From NCBI RefSeq assembly GCF_009720365.1, contig NZ_ML769312.1, forward strand, positions 620,001 through 684,000: DNA of 64,000 bases. Reading direction: 5' to 3'. This document shows positions 20,916 through 29,518 of the stretch, piece after piece. A program made the translations under genes and the position numbers. This stretch comes from Catellatospora paridis (GTDB lineage Bacteria > Actinomycetota > Actinomycetes > Mycobacteriales > Micromonosporaceae). The notes beneath the pieces are model-generated. The model saw only the letters and a program-made list of their open reading frames with translations. It ran no database searches and had not been told where the DNA came from. The stretch's first letter is position 1. The number at the start of each line of letters is the position of its first letter.

Positions 20916-22379
20916 TCATAACTCGTTGGAGTTGTGAGACAGCGCCCTTCTCGGGCGTCCGCGCCGCACCCCGGGTGGGGTGGGTGCGGTTCCTGCGTCA
21001 TCGGGGCTGGTTTCGCCTGCGCGTGTGCGCGGGCCAGAGCCTTCCCCTCGGCAGGCGTTGGTGACCGGGCCCCCTGCGTGGAGGTCCCGGACCTGGGCAT
21101 GGTGCTGCTCGGCCCAGATGGCGAGGTTGACCGCGGCATTAAGGTCCCGATCGGCCTGATACCCGCACACGTGACAGGTGAACGTGCGCTGGTGCAGGGG
21201 CATGGCCGGGGCCACGGTCCGGCATGGGGCGCAGGTCTTGGTCGACGGGTACCAGCGGTCGACCGGGGTGAGGTGTCCGCCGTGCCACTGCTGCTTGTAG
21301 GTCAGTTGGCGGGCCAGTTCGCCCCATGCCGCGTCAGATATCGCCGCGGCCAAGTGCCGGTTGCGCAGTATGCCGGTGATCGTGAGGGTCTCGATGGCGA
21401 GCCGGTCGTGGGTCTTGACCACCTCGTTGGAGACCTGGTGCAGGAAACGCTGCCGGATCGCGCGTACCCGGCCGTGGTGTCGGCCCAACCGGGCCACGGC
21501 CTTGCGCCGATTGTTGGAGCCGAGCTGTTTGCGGGTGACGGCGCGGGCCAGCCGACGCTGGCGCGCCATACCGGCCCTTGCCGGCCGCGGCGGGTCATCC
21601 ACTCGCAGGACCTCGGTGCCGTCGGCGCGGGCGGCGACGACGAACGCCTTCAGGCCCCGGTCCACGCCCACCCAGCCTCCGGTGCCGTTGTTCGGCTGGT
21701 GGCGGTGGTTGTCGTGCAGGTCGGCGGCTTCGCAGGTCAGCGACACCGCCCACCGGCCCGCCCGGTGGCTGACGGTCGCAGAGACGACCTTCGCCCGCCC
21801 TTTGGCCAGCATGCGACGCAGGCGGCGCGTGTCCTCGCATACCGCCATGGTGCCGATGCCGCGCAGGGTCACGGTGCGCGGCGCCTGTTCACCGACCCGG
21901 ATACTTGCCCGGCCCGCCCGAGAGGTCCTGCAGCGCAGGCGAAACGACAGCGGCGTCCGCTTCTTGGACTTGAATCTCGGGAAACCTACCCGCCGGCCCT
22001 TGCGGTCGCCGGTCCGCGATGCCGTGAACGCGGCCAACCCGCGGCCGAGGTCGACCGCGGCCTCCTCGAACACCTGCTGGCACACCTGAGCTCGCCACGG
22101 CAGGCCGGTGGCCTCGACCGTGGTGGTTCCGTCGGCGGCGGCCACCATGACCCGACCTGCGTCCGCTGAGTGTTTCCATCCGTTGAATGCGTTGATCAGG
22201 TCGAAGCCCGACCACGGAACCTTGTCGACCGTCCCGCGCTGCTTACCGCCCAGAGCCTGTTTGACCAGACGGAGGCACTGGTTGTAGCCGAACCGGGCCG
22301 CACCCGCGTGCCGACGCAGCACGGCCTGCTGCTCGGCAGTCGGGTCCAGACAGAACTGGAACGTGGTGAAACGGGCCAC
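20916..22379 (-). CDS. tnpB: TnpB-family RNA-guided endonuclease / OrfB transposase
   Basis: A 487-aa TnpB. From the chosen GTG (22379, VARFTTFQFCLD) it has the N-terminal HTH_OrfB-like region and a RuvC-like nuclease with an apparently intact triad: Asp240 in VGVDRGLKAF, Glu330 in LAIETLTI, and the final Asp in ADRDLNAAVNLA (about 410-412). A zinc ribbon is formed by KTCAPC and FTCHVCG. It is longer than typical TnpB (about 400 aa) because of a 50-residue Gly/Arg/Pro tail encoded over the right end, where omega-RNA scaffolds usually lie. TnpB uses such RNA to cut target DNA and preserve the element. An in-frame ATG upstream (22427) would add a Cys-rich non-homologous stretch. Confidence 0.88.
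   Translation of the reverse strand: MARFTTFQFCLDPTAEQQAVLRRHAGAARFGYNQCLRLVKQALGGKQRGTVDKVPWSGFDLINAFNGWKHSADAGRVMVAAADGTTTVEATGLPWRAQVCQQVFEEAAVDLGRGLAAFTASRTGDRKGRRVGFPRFKSKKRTPLSFRLRCRTSRAGRASIRVGEQAPRTVTLRGIGTMAVCEDTRRLRRMLAKGRAKVVSATVSHRAGRWAVSLTCEAADLHDNHRHQPNNGTGGWVGVDRGLKAFVVAARADGTEVLRVDDPPRPARAGMARQRRLARAVTRKQLGSNNRRKAVARLGRHHGRVRAIRQRFLHQVSNEVVKTHDRLAIETLTITGILRNRHLAAAISDAAWGELARQLTYKQQWHGGHLTPVDRWYPSTKTCAPCRTVAPAMPLHQRTFTCHVCGYQADRDLNAAVNLAIWAEQHHAQVRDLHAGGPVTNACRGEGSGPRTRAGETSPDDAGTAPTPPGVRRGRPRRALSHNSNEL
20920..20933 (-). repeat. Right-end hairpin of the IS605-type element
   Basis: Arms AACTC and GAGTT with a 4-nt loop, overlapping the last tnpB codons (NSNEL and stop). It is the likely right-end recognition hairpin and 3' edge of the omega-RNA scaffold. 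Confidence 0.5.
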
Positions 22380-22438
22380 GGCAGCACACCATGCCACACA
22401 CCACCGACAACAGCCCGCCACCTGCACACGCTCAAAGC

Positions 22439-22456
22439 GACCAGCACAAGCCGGTC
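22439..22456 (-). repeat. Left-end hairpin of the IS605-type element
   Basis: GACCGGC-TTGT-GCTGGTC forms a hairpin with one mismatch just inside the likely left border. It begins at the stop codon of the flanking MFS gene. Confidence 0.5.
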
Positions 22457-23711
22457 ACTTATGGAACACGCCGTAGGCGAGAGCGGGCTCGGTGGTGGCG
22501 ACCTGCGGACGGGTCCGGCGCGCCCAGCGTACGGCGGCCGGGACTGCCGCGCCGCTGGCCGCGAAGATCAGGCCGAACAGTAGCCAGCCCGGCCAGCCCC
22601 AGCCGATGACCACGGTCGCCAGCAGGGCAGGTGCGATGACGCCGGCCAGCGCGAACCCGGTGCCGTACATGCCCTGGTACTGCCCCTGGGCGTGCTCGGG
22701 CGCGAGGTCGAACGAGATGCCCCACGATCCCGCGGCCTGGCGCAGCTCGCCGAGCACGTGCACCACCGCGGCGGCGACCAGCGCGGCGGTGGCGAGCCAG
22801 GCGCTCTGCCCGGCGGCCAGGCTGTAGAGCACGCACGCGCCGAGCAGCAGCAGTCCTGACGTCCGCTGCGCGATGGCGGCCCCTTCCGCGGTGGCGGTGC
22901 CCCGGCTGGCCCGGATCTGGAACAGCACCACGATGGTGGCGTTCAGCAGCCCCAGCATGGCGACGACCCAGGCGGGTGCGTTGGTGCGTTCGACCACCCA
23001 GAGCGGCACGGCCACGTTGAGCATCCCGTAGTGGATGCACAGCACGCCGTTGAGCGCCGCGAGCGCGAGGTAGGGGCGGTCCCGCAGCACCACGAAGGCG
23101 GGCCCCGACGTGCGCCGGGGCTGCGGCGCGATCGGCGGCACGCGCATGACCAGCGATGACGCCAGCAGCGCCAGCGCGACGCAGACCACGAGGATGGCGA
23201 CGTAGGCGGACCTGGTGTCGTACTTGAGGGCCACGCCGGCGAGCAGTGCGCCGACGCCCCAGCCCACGTTGGTGACGGCGCGCAGCATGGCGCGGGTGCG
23301 CACCCGCTCGTCGGGCGGGATCGAGCCGGCGATCAGCGCCCCGTTCGCGGCGCCGAAGCCCGCCTCGAGCAGCTGCACCCCGGCGGCGACCAGGACGAAT
23401 CCGATGAAGCCGTGCACGGCCAGGTAGCCCAGCATGAGTGCCGCTCGGGCCATCCCGAAGGCCACCATGACCCGGCGCGGCCCGACCCGGTCGGCCAGGT
23501 GCCCGGCCGGCACCCCGGCGACGAGCCCGACCACGGCGGCGATGGTCAGACCGAGCCCGACCTGGCCGGCGGACAGGCCCACGGAGCGGGTGAAGAAGAT
23601 CACGCTGACCGTGATGAACAGGCCGCGGGAGGTCGATCCGGCGAGGGTGCTGAAGACCAGGGCGCGGGTGGCCGGGTGGGCGGGCAGCAGGTTGATCATC
23701 CGGGTGAGCAC
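22455..23711 (-). CDS. MFS transporter, 3' end formed by the IS605 left border
   Basis: A 418-aa twelve-helix major facilitator. ISVSVIFFTRSVGLSAGQVGLGL and the loop motif GVPAGHLADRVGPRRVMVAFG (residues about 68-88) are diagnostic. It is probably an exporter of unknown substrate. The last codons are CAT AAG TGA, and the TGA is the first part of the inferred IS left end, so the native C terminus may have been trimmed or altered by the insertion. The GTG start 23711 lies 7 nt after a TAGCCT hexamer on the minus strand, which suggests a leaderless mRNA. Confidence 0.85.
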   Translation of the reverse strand: MLTRMINLLPAHPATRALVFSTLAGSTSRGLFITVSVIFFTRSVGLSAGQVGLGLTIAAVVGLVAGVPAGHLADRVGPRRVMVAFGMARAALMLGYLAVHGFIGFVLVAAGVQLLEAGFGAANGALIAGSIPPDERVRTRAMLRAVTNVGWGVGALLAGVALKYDTRSAYVAILVVCVALALLASSLVMRVPPIAPQPRRTSGPAFVVLRDRPYLALAALNGVLCIHYGMLNVAVPLWVVERTNAPAWVVAMLGLLNATIVVLFQIRASRGTATAEGAAIAQRTSGLLLLGACVLYSLAAGQSAWLATAALVAAAVVHVLGELRQAAGSWGISFDLAPEHAQGQYQGMYGTGFALAGVIAPALLATVVIGWGWPGWLLFGLIFAASGAAVPAAVRWARRTRPQVATTEPALAYGVFHK

Positions 23712-23718
23712 GCTGGGC

Positions 23719-23724
23719 AGGCTA
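23719..23724 (-). promoter_or_regulatory. -10 element of a leaderless promoter (MFS gene)
   Basis: On the minus strand TAGCCT ends 7 nt before GTG 23711; no ribosome-binding site is present. Confidence 0.55.
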
Positions 23725-23806
23725 ACGCGGATGCCCGGCGACCACGCACCGGTTTTACGTGCTCCTCGTCACGCGAGGCCGGTCTGCCGGGTCCGCCGAC
23801 GAAGAT

Positions 23807-23857
23807 CCGTCTCGTGTCGGAACCCGCGGTGGCACCCGAGGTTCCGACACGAGACGG
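23807..23857 (-). terminator. Long hairpin downstream of xylA
   Basis: 18-bp perfect arms (23807-23824 and 23840-23857; left arm CCGTCTCGTGTCGGAACC) with a 15-nt loop, about 50 nt after the xylA stop. It probably terminates xylA; its size also resembles the element at 30437-30501. Confidence 0.65.
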
Positions 23858-23905
23858 CGATCATGGCCGGGCCGCCACCACGCGGGGCGGCGGCCCGGGG
23901 CAGGG

Positions 23906-25090
23906 TCAGCGGACGCCGAGCAGGTGCTCCAGGGCGAGCTGGTTGAGCTGGACGAAGGCGCCGCCCTTGGCGGCCTGCGCGTCGACGTCGAAGTCCTCGA
24001 ACGCCGAGCGGTCGGCCAGCAGGCCGTCGAAGGTCTCGCCCGCGCCCAGGGTCGGCACGGCCAGCTCGTCGTAGCGGGCGGCGGCACGGGCCTCGGCGAC
24101 CCGCGGGTCGGCCCGGAACGCCGCGGCGCGCTCCTTGAGCAGCAGGTACGTGCGCATGTTCGCGGCCGCCGACGCCCAGACGCCGTCGAGGTCCTCGGTG
24201 CGCGAGGGCTTGTAGTCGAAGTGGCGCGGGCCGGTGTACGCCCGGCCGCCGTCGGGGGCGCCGAACTCCAGCAGGTCGACCAGGAAGAACGCGTTGACGA
24301 TGTCGCCGTGGCCGAAGACCAGGTCCTGGTCGTACTTGATGCCGCGCTGGCCGTTGAGGTCGATGTGGAAGAGCTTGCCGTGCCACAGCGCCTGCGCGAT
24401 GCCGTGCAGGAAGTTCAGGCCCGCCATCTGCTCGTGCCCGACCTCGGGGTTGAGGCCGACCATGTCGCGGTGCTCAAGACTGTCGATGAACGCGAGGGCG
24501 TGGCCGATGGTCGGCAGCAGGATGTCGCCGCGGGGCTCGTTCGGCTTGGGCTCCAGCGCGAACTTCAGCCCGTAGCCCCGGTCGATGCTGTACTGCGCGA
24601 GCATGTCCAGGCCCTCGCGGTAGCGCTCGAGCGCGGTGCGCACGTCCTTGGAGCCGTCGTACTCGGTGCCCTCGCGGCCGCCCCACAGCACGTAGGTCTG
24701 CGCGCCCAGCTCGGCGGCCAGGTCCATGTTGCGCATGACCTTGCGCAGCGCGTACCGCCGCACGGCGCGGTCGTTGCTGGTGAAGCCGCCGTCCTTGAAG
24801 ACCGGGTGGGTGAACAGGTTGGTGGTGGCCATCGGCACGACCAGACCGGTCTCGGCCAGCGCGGCCTGGAAGCGCTTGATGATGCGCTCGCGCTCGCTGT
24901 CGTCGGAGCCGAACGGGATCAGGTCGTCGTCGTGGAACGTGACACCGTACGCGCCGAGCTCGGCGAGGCGGTGCACGGACTCGACCGGGTCGATCGGGTC
25001 GCGGGTGGCGTCGCCGAACGGGTCCCGGCCGGCCCATCCCACGGTCCACAGGCCGAACGTGAACTTGTCGGCCGGAGTCGGCTGCGTCAT
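23906..25090 (-). CDS. xylA: Xylose isomerase
   Basis: A 394-aa TIM-barrel enzyme converting D-xylose to D-xylulose (and glucose to fructose) with two divalent metals. Actinobacterial XylA signatures are present: [20 protein letters not shown], the catalytic-His segment [27 protein letters not shown], metal ligands in [13 protein letters not shown] and [14 protein letters not shown], and [16 protein letters not shown]. Length matches Streptomyces XylA (about 388 aa). It starts at ATG 25090 behind AGGGAGATGAC. It is divergent from a ROK regulator across an inverted repeat, the usual xylA/xylR arrangement. No xylulokinase gene is in the window. Confidence 0.96.
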   Translation of the reverse strand: MTQPTPADKFTFGLWTVGWAGRDPFGDATRDPIDPVESVHRLAELGAYGVTFHDDDLIPFGSDDSERERIIKRFQAALAETGLVVPMATTNLFTHPVFKDGGFTSNDRAVRRYALRKVMRNMDLAAELGAQTYVLWGGREGTEYDGSKDVRTALERYREGLDMLAQYSIDRGYGLKFALEPKPNEPRGDILLPTIGHALAFIDSLEHRDMVGLNPEVGHEQMAGLNFLHGIAQALWHGKLFHIDLNGQRGIKYDQDLVFGHGDIVNAFFLVDLLEFGAPDGGRAYTGPRHFDYKPSRTEDLDGVWASAAANMRTYLLLKERAAAFRADPRVAEARAAARYDELAVPTLGAGETFDGLLADRSAFEDFDVDAQAAKGGAFVQLNQLALEHLLGVR

Positions 25091-25113
25091 GTCATCTCCC
25101 TGAAATCTTGTTT

Positions 25114-25128
25114 GTTCAGCCATTGAAC
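25114..25128. promoter_or_regulatory. Inverted-repeat operator between xylA and the ROK regulator
   Basis: GTTCA-GCCAT-TGAAC (perfect 5-bp arms) lies 23 nt upstream of xylA and 26 nt upstream of the regulator, in an AT-rich patch. It is a likely ROK/XylR binding site controlling both genes. Confidence 0.6.
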
Positions 25129-25154
25129 TTATAGGCTGTGGCATTGTCAAGACC

Positions 25155-26369
25155 ATGCCGCCCCGCCCGCCGCGCCGAGACGATCCGGTGCGCCAGCGCA
25201 GCCTGCGCGATCACAACCTCGCGCTGGTGCTGCGCCATGTCACCGCCGCGAACCGGCCGCCGTCGCGGGCCGAGATCGCGGCGGCCAGCGGGCTGACCAG
25301 GGCCACCGTCTCCACCATCGTCGACGAGCTCATCGCCGGGGGGCTGGTCGCCGAACTGGAGCCCGTGTCGCGCTCCGGGGTCGGCCGCCCCGGCACCGGC
25401 ATCGTGCCCGCGGGCACCGGCCCTGCCGGGCTCGGCATGGAGGTCAACGTCGACTACCTGGCCGTGTGCGCGGTCGACCTGACCGGGGCCGTACGCCATC
25501 GCCAGGTGCGCCGGCTAGACCAGCGCGAGCACAGCCCCGCGCAGACCTGGCAGGCGCTCGGCGAGCTGGCCGACCAGGCCGTCGCCGCCGTCGCGGCCCA
25601 GGGCCTGGTCCCGGCCGGCGGCGTGATCGCCGTGCCCGGCCTGGTCGAGGGCGACACCATCCGGATCGCCCCCAACCTCGGTTGGCAGCAGGTCGCCCTG
25701 CCCCGGCCGGAGGACCTGGGCGGCCCGCGCGACCTGCCGCTGGACGTCGCCAACGAGGCCACCCTGGCCGCGCTGGGGGAGCGGCACGCCACCGGGCTGC
25801 GCAGCTTCCTCTACGTCTCCGGCGAGATCGGCATCGGCGGCGGCATCGTGCTCGACGGCGAGCTGTTCGGCGGCTCGCACGGCTGGGCGGGGGAGATCGG
25901 CCACGTCACCATCGACCCGCAGGGCCCCGACTGCCACTGCGGCTCGCGCGGTTGCCTGGAGCAGTACGCCGGTGAGGAGGCCATCCGTGCCGCCGCCGGG
26001 CTGCGCGCCGGCGGGGCCGTGCTCGCCGACCTGGTCGACGGCGGCCGCCAGGGCAGCGCCCCGGTGCTGGACGCGCTGGAGCATGCCGGCACGGCGCTGG
26101 GCGTGGCGCTGTCCGGGGCGGTGAACCTGCTGGACATCGGCACGGTGGTGCTCGGCGGCCACTACGCCGAACTGATCGACTGGCTGCGGCCCGCCATCGA
26201 GCGCGAGCTGGCCCGGCGCGTGATCACCGCCCGCTGGGCCCCGGCGAAGGTGCGCGCGTCCGCACTGGGCTCCGACGCGGCCCTGGTCGGCGCGGCCCGC
26301 GCGGTCACCCAGGCCATCCTCGACGACCCGGCCCGCTTCCTCGCCACCCGCCCGGCGCCCGCCGTCTAG
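25155..26369 (+). CDS. xylR: ROK family transcriptional regulator (XylR-like)
   Basis: A 404-aa repressor with an N-terminal winged helix (residues 15-75: [39 protein letters not shown]) followed by a ROK sugar-kinase-like domain. The ROK zinc/signature motif [24 protein letters not shown] is complete with its Cys residues. The phosphate-binding part is reduced, as in ROK regulators. It is divergent from xylA, so it probably represses xylA and itself until D-xylose or a derivative binds. A small hairpin (26371-26390) follows its stop. Confidence 0.85.
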   Translation: MPPRPPRRDDPVRQRSLRDHNLALVLRHVTAANRPPSRAEIAAASGLTRATVSTIVDELIAGGLVAELEPVSRSGVGRPGTGIVPAGTGPAGLGMEVNVDYLAVCAVDLTGAVRHRQVRRLDQREHSPAQTWQALGELADQAVAAVAAQGLVPAGGVIAVPGLVEGDTIRIAPNLGWQQVALPRPEDLGGPRDLPLDVANEATLAALGERHATGLRSFLYVSGEIGIGGGIVLDGELFGGSHGWAGEIGHVTIDPQGPDCHCGSRGCLEQYAGEEAIRAAAGLRAGGAVLADLVDGGRQGSAPVLDALEHAGTALGVALSGAVNLLDIGTVVLGGHYAELIDWLRPAIERELARRVITARWAPAKVRASALGSDAALVGAARAVTQAILDDPARFLATRPAPAV

Positions 26370-26370
26370 G

Positions 26371-26390
26371 TCGGCGGTCGAAACCGCCGA
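26371..26390 (+). terminator. Short hairpin terminator after the ROK gene
   Basis: TCGGCGGT, CGAA loop, ACCGCCGA immediately after the stop codon at 26369. Confidence 0.6.
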
Positions 26391-26443
26391 ACGGTCGCGA
26401 GGGCGGGCTCGCCGACCAGCCCTCAGCGCGGCCACGACGGGCA

Positions 26444-26449
26444 TAGCCT
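26444..26449 (+). promoter_or_regulatory. -10 element of a leaderless promoter (DUF4126-like gene)
   Basis: TAGCCT ends 6 nt before ATG 26456, without a ribosome-binding site. Confidence 0.58.
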
Positions 26450-26455
26450 GTATCC

Positions 26456-27031
26456 ATGGGTGCGATCACGGTTCTGCGGCCGCTGGCGTTGGGCATGGCC
26501 ACGGGGATGCGCTCGCAGCTCGGGCTGGCGGCGCTCGCGGTGGCCATGAGCCGTGGCGGCAAGAAGAAGGGCAGGAAGGGCCGGGGCTTCTCCTCGATGG
26601 TGCAGGGCCAGGTGCTGTCCAGCCCGCTCGTGCGCAAGAGCCTGGTCGCCACGGCCGCGACCGAACTCGTCGCCGACAAGCTGCCCAGCACCCCGAGCCG
26701 GCTCAACCGGGGCCCGTTGCTGGCCCGGCTCGCCCTCGGCGGCCTGGCCGGCGGCCTGCTGGGCTGGTCCGACGAACGCGGTCTCGGCCGCGCGGTGGCC
26801 GGGGCGGCGCTCGGCGCGGCCGGGGCGGGCCTGGGCGCGTACGGCGGTTACCACCTGCGGGCGGCGCTCGATCAGCGGACCAACCTGCCCGACCGGTACT
26901 GGGCGCTGGCCGAGGACCTCACCGCGGTGAGCCTGGCCGCGTTCGCGGTCGCGGTCACCGACGACGCGGACACCGCACCCGTGGCCGCTGCGGTCCGCGA
27001 GCGCGAGCCGGTGTTCGAGTTGGCCGGCTGA
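26456..27031 (+). CDS. DUF4126-like membrane protein
   Basis: A 191-aa protein with an N-terminal LALGMATGMRSQLGLAALAVA, a basic cytoplasmic loop (RGGKKKGRKGRG), then TELVADKLPSTPSRLNRGPLLARLALGGLAGGLLGW, a pattern typical of DUF4126/DUF4235-like actinobacterial membrane proteins. A glycine-rich helix and a final helix (DLTAVSLAAFAVAVTDD) follow. Function unknown. It has its own leaderless promoter and sits between the ROK regulator and the sugar ABC transporter genes. Confidence 0.7.
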   Translation: MGAITVLRPLALGMATGMRSQLGLAALAVAMSRGGKKKGRKGRGFSSMVQGQVLSSPLVRKSLVATAATELVADKLPSTPSRLNRGPLLARLALGGLAGGLLGWSDERGLGRAVAGAALGAAGAGLGAYGGYHLRAALDQRTNLPDRYWALAEDLTAVSLAAFAVAVTDDADTAPVAAAVREREPVFELAG

Positions 27032-27288
27032 CCCCCTGCCGGTGCCGGACCGGTTCGCCGAGCCGGCAGGTCACGTCGCGCCGGCGACCACTGTGCACAC
27101 CCGCCCGGAATCCGCTGGAGATCCGTGGTGCGCCGCCGAGTGTCCACTCGGTGACCAAGGGCGAGAACCTGATCTCGATTCTGTTGTGTCTGGCAACAAA
27201 TCGGTAACCTGCGTTGACACTCCGACATGGCCGGAGAAGGCTGGGTGGGCGCGTGAGACAACGATGTCAAAACCCAGATGGAGGAAGC
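27032..27288 (+). other. Intergenic region with the promoter of the sugar ABC operon
   Basis: No gene is visible. An 8-bp dyad (CCTGCCGG 27033-27040 with 27061-27068) may terminate the upstream gene. Further down are a GTTG...CAAC dyad (27183-27197), TAACCT (27205-27210) and TTGACA (27214-27219), candidate promoter and operator pieces. The exact promoter cannot be fixed by eye. Confidence 0.35.
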
Positions 27289-28554
27289 ATGCGTCTTTCC
27301 AGGCGAGTGGCAGCCCTGGCCGTCGCTTTCGGAACGATGTTCGCCACCGTGGCCTGCAGCAGCAGCGAGGAGCCCGGCGAAGGCACCAAGAAGGTGGAGG
27401 TCTTCACCTGGTGGGCCGACGGCGGTGAGAAGGCCGGTCTCGACGGCCTCGTCGGCGTCTTCAAGACCGACTGTGCGGACTACGAGTTCCTCAACGGCGC
27501 GGTCGCGGGCGGCGCGGGCAGCAACGCCAAGCAGGTGCTGGCCTCGCGGCTGCAGCAGAACGACCCGCCGGACACGTTCCAGGCCCACGCGGGCGCGGAA
27601 CTGTCCGATTACATCAACGACGACCAGCTCGAGGACCTTTCGGCGCAGTACACCGAATGGGGTCTGACCAACGCCTTCCCGAAGGGCCTCATCGAGAACC
27701 TGACGGTCGGCGGCAAGATCTACTCGGTGCCGGCCAACATCCACCGCGCCAACGTGCTGTGGAGCAACAAGACGGTGCTGGCCAAGGCCGGCATCGCCAA
27801 GGACGCCACCACCCTCGACGGCTTCTTCGCCGACCTGGACAAGCTCAAGGCCGCGGGCGTGGCCGCGCCGCTGGCGCTGGGCAAGGACTGGACCCAGCAG
27901 ATGCTGTTCGAGGCGCTGCTGATCTCCAAGCTCGGCGCGGAGAAGTTCAGCGGCCTGTGGAACGGCGCCACCCCGTGGACCGGCGCGGAGATGACCGCGG
28001 CGATCAACGACTACAAGCGGCTGCTGACCTACACCAACAAGGACCGCGACACCTTCGACTGGACCGACGCCGAGAAGCTGCTGATGGACGGCAAGGCGGC
28101 GTACCAGCTGATGGGTGACTGGGAGGCGGCCGACCTCGACGCCAAGGGCTTCAAGGACTACGGCTGGTCGGTGTTCCCGGGCAACGGCAACACGTTCCAG
28201 TGGCTGGCCGACTCGTTCGTGCTGCCCAAGGGCGCGAAGAACGCGGACGGCACCAAGTGCTGGCTGAAGACCGTCGGCAGCGCCACCGGCCAGGCCGCGT
28301 TCAACCAGAAGAAGGGCTCGATCCCGGCCCGCACCGACGTGGGCACGGACGGCTTCCCGGCATACCAGCAGGCCGCCATGGCCGACTGGAAGACCGCGAC
28401 CCAGGTGCCCAGCTGCCCGCACGGTTCGGCGTGCGCGCAGACCTGGCAGGGTGCGGTCGGCTCGGCGCAGGGCAAGTTCTCCAGCGACGGTGACGTCGCC
28501 GCGCTGCAGACGGCGCTGGCGTCGGCGGCGGCGGAGTTCGGCCCCAAGAAGTAG
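27289..28554 (+). CDS. Sugar ABC transporter substrate-binding lipoprotein (CUT1, GtsA-like)
   Basis: A 421-aa extracellular solute-binding protein. The signal peptide ends in the lipobox TVAC (Cys at about residue 22). The mature domain begins EVFTWWADGGEKAGLDGLV and contains DTFQAHAGAELSDYI, KIYSVPANIHRANVLW, TLDGFFADLDKLKAAG and KGSIPARTDV. These match the glucose/mannose-binding GtsA/TTHA0355-like group, so a hexose substrate is likely but not certain. It starts at ATG 27289 with GGAGGAAGC; an earlier in-frame ATG adds 25 basic residues without a leader. A strong hairpin after the stop probably keeps its mRNA more abundant than that of the permeases. Confidence 0.9.
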   Translation: MRLSRRVAALAVAFGTMFATVACSSSEEPGEGTKKVEVFTWWADGGEKAGLDGLVGVFKTDCADYEFLNGAVAGGAGSNAKQVLASRLQQNDPPDTFQAHAGAELSDYINDDQLEDLSAQYTEWGLTNAFPKGLIENLTVGGKIYSVPANIHRANVLWSNKTVLAKAGIAKDATTLDGFFADLDKLKAAGVAAPLALGKDWTQQMLFEALLISKLGAEKFSGLWNGATPWTGAEMTAAINDYKRLLTYTNKDRDTFDWTDAEKLLMDGKAAYQLMGDWEAADLDAKGFKDYGWSVFPGNGNTFQWLADSFVLPKGAKNADGTKCWLKTVGSATGQAAFNQKKGSIPARTDVGTDGFPAYQQAAMADWKTATQVPSCPHGSACAQTWQGAVGSAQGKFSSDGDVAALQTALASAAAEFGPKK

Positions 28555-28570
28555 TTCGCCGCATGGCTGC

Positions 28571-28603
28571 GAAGGGCACCTTCCCACCAGGAAGGTGCCC
28601 TTC
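28571..28603 (+). terminator. Intra-operon hairpin (attenuator/processing) between binding protein and permease
   Basis: Perfect 14-bp arms (GAAGGGCACCTTCC at 28571-28584 and 28590-28603) with a 5-nt loop. It lies between the binding-protein stop and the GAGGAGG of the first permease, so it probably stabilises or partly terminates the transcript. Confidence 0.75.
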
Positions 28604-28621
28604 CTTACCGAGGAGGTCGCG

Positions 28622-29518
28622 TTGCGCCACCGGAGGCGGACCTGGATACCCGGGCTGCTGCTCATCTCACCGTCGCTGATCCTGCTGGCCGTGTTCGTGT
28701 ACGGCCTGATCGGCTGGACGGTCAACCTGTCCCTGCAGGACCGCCACAACGCCCGGCCCGCCAAGGGCTACGTCGGGCTCGACAACTACACCAAGCTGTT
28801 CACCAGCGACATCAACGACCGCTTCACCCACTCGCTGAAGAACCTGCTCGTCTTCACGCTGGTGTTCATGGTGGGCACCATCGTGCTCGGCCTGATCTGG
28901 GCCCTGCTGCTGGAGCGCCGCGCCAAGGCCGAGGGCTTCTGGCGCACCGTCTACCTGTTCCCGATGGCGGTGTCGTTCGTCGCCTCCGGCGTGGTCTGGC
29001 GCTGGTTGATGAACACCGGCGAGGGTGACAACGCGGGCGGCATCAACGCGATCTTCCACGGGCTCGGGCTGGGCTTCCTGGAGAGCCCGTGGTGGACCGA
29101 CCCCGACTGGGGCATGGCCGCGATGGCGGTGCCCGCGATCTGGCAGTTGTCCGGATACGTGATGGCGCTGTTCCTGGCCGGGTTCCGGGGCATCCCCGAG
29201 GAGCTGCGCGAGGCCGCCGTGGTGGACGGGGCCACCACCTTCCAGCTGTACCGGCAGGTGCTGTTCCCGCAGCTGACGCCGACCATCCTGTCGGCGCTCA
29301 TCATCACCGGGCACATGTCGATGAAGATGTTCGACCTGATCATGTCGGTGTCCGGGGCGCAGTGGCTGACCGAGGTGCCGGCCGTGTATGTCTGGCAGAC
29401 GCTGCTCACCCGCGACTACGCCAAGGCCGCCGCGATCTCGGTGTTCCTGCTGCTGATCGTCGCCGTGGTGGTCGTGCCGTACCTGATCCACGTCAACCGC
29501 TCGGAGAAGCGCTCATGA
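28622..29518 (+). CDS. Sugar ABC transporter permease (MalF/GtsB-like)
   Basis: A 298-aa inner-membrane permease with six predicted helices (first helix WIPGLLLISPSLILLAVFVYG). The cytoplasmic EAA loop, which docks the ATPase, reads EELREAAVVDGATTFQLYRQVLFPQL (EAA---G at residues about 205-220). I chose the TTG start 28622 because GAGGAGG lies 7-8 nt upstream and the first residues (MRHRRRTW) are basic as expected; the upstream in-frame ATG lies within the binding-protein gene. It overlaps the second permease by 4 nt (ATGA). Together with the lipoprotein it forms a CUT1 importer lacking its own ATPase. Confidence 0.9.
   Translation: MRHRRRTWIPGLLLISPSLILLAVFVYGLIGWTVNLSLQDRHNARPAKGYVGLDNYTKLFTSDINDRFTHSLKNLLVFTLVFMVGTIVLGLIWALLLERRAKAEGFWRTVYLFPMAVSFVASGVVWRWLMNTGEGDNAGGINAIFHGLGLGFLESPWWTDPDWGMAAMAVPAIWQLSGYVMALFLAGFRGIPEELREAAVVDGATTFQLYRQVLFPQLTPTILSALIITGHMSMKMFDLIMSVSGAQWLTEVPAVYVWQTLLTRDYAKAAAISVFLLLIVAVVVVPYLIHVNRSEKRS

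Larger units (their letters stand above)
20907..22457 (-). mobile_element. IS605-type element carrying only tnpB (ends approximate)
   Basis: The element contains a single tnpB and no tnpA. Subterminal hairpins fit IS200/IS605 ends. On the left, GACC-G-GC, TTGT, GC-T-GGTC lies at 22439-22456, immediately inside ATAAG|TGACC. On the right, AACTC, GTTG, GAGTT at 20920-20933 overlaps the last codons of tnpB. No target duplication or long terminal inverted repeat is visible, as expected for peel-and-paste transposition. The exact borders are inferred to within about 10 nt. Movement would need a TnpA supplied from elsewhere. Confidence 0.7.
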
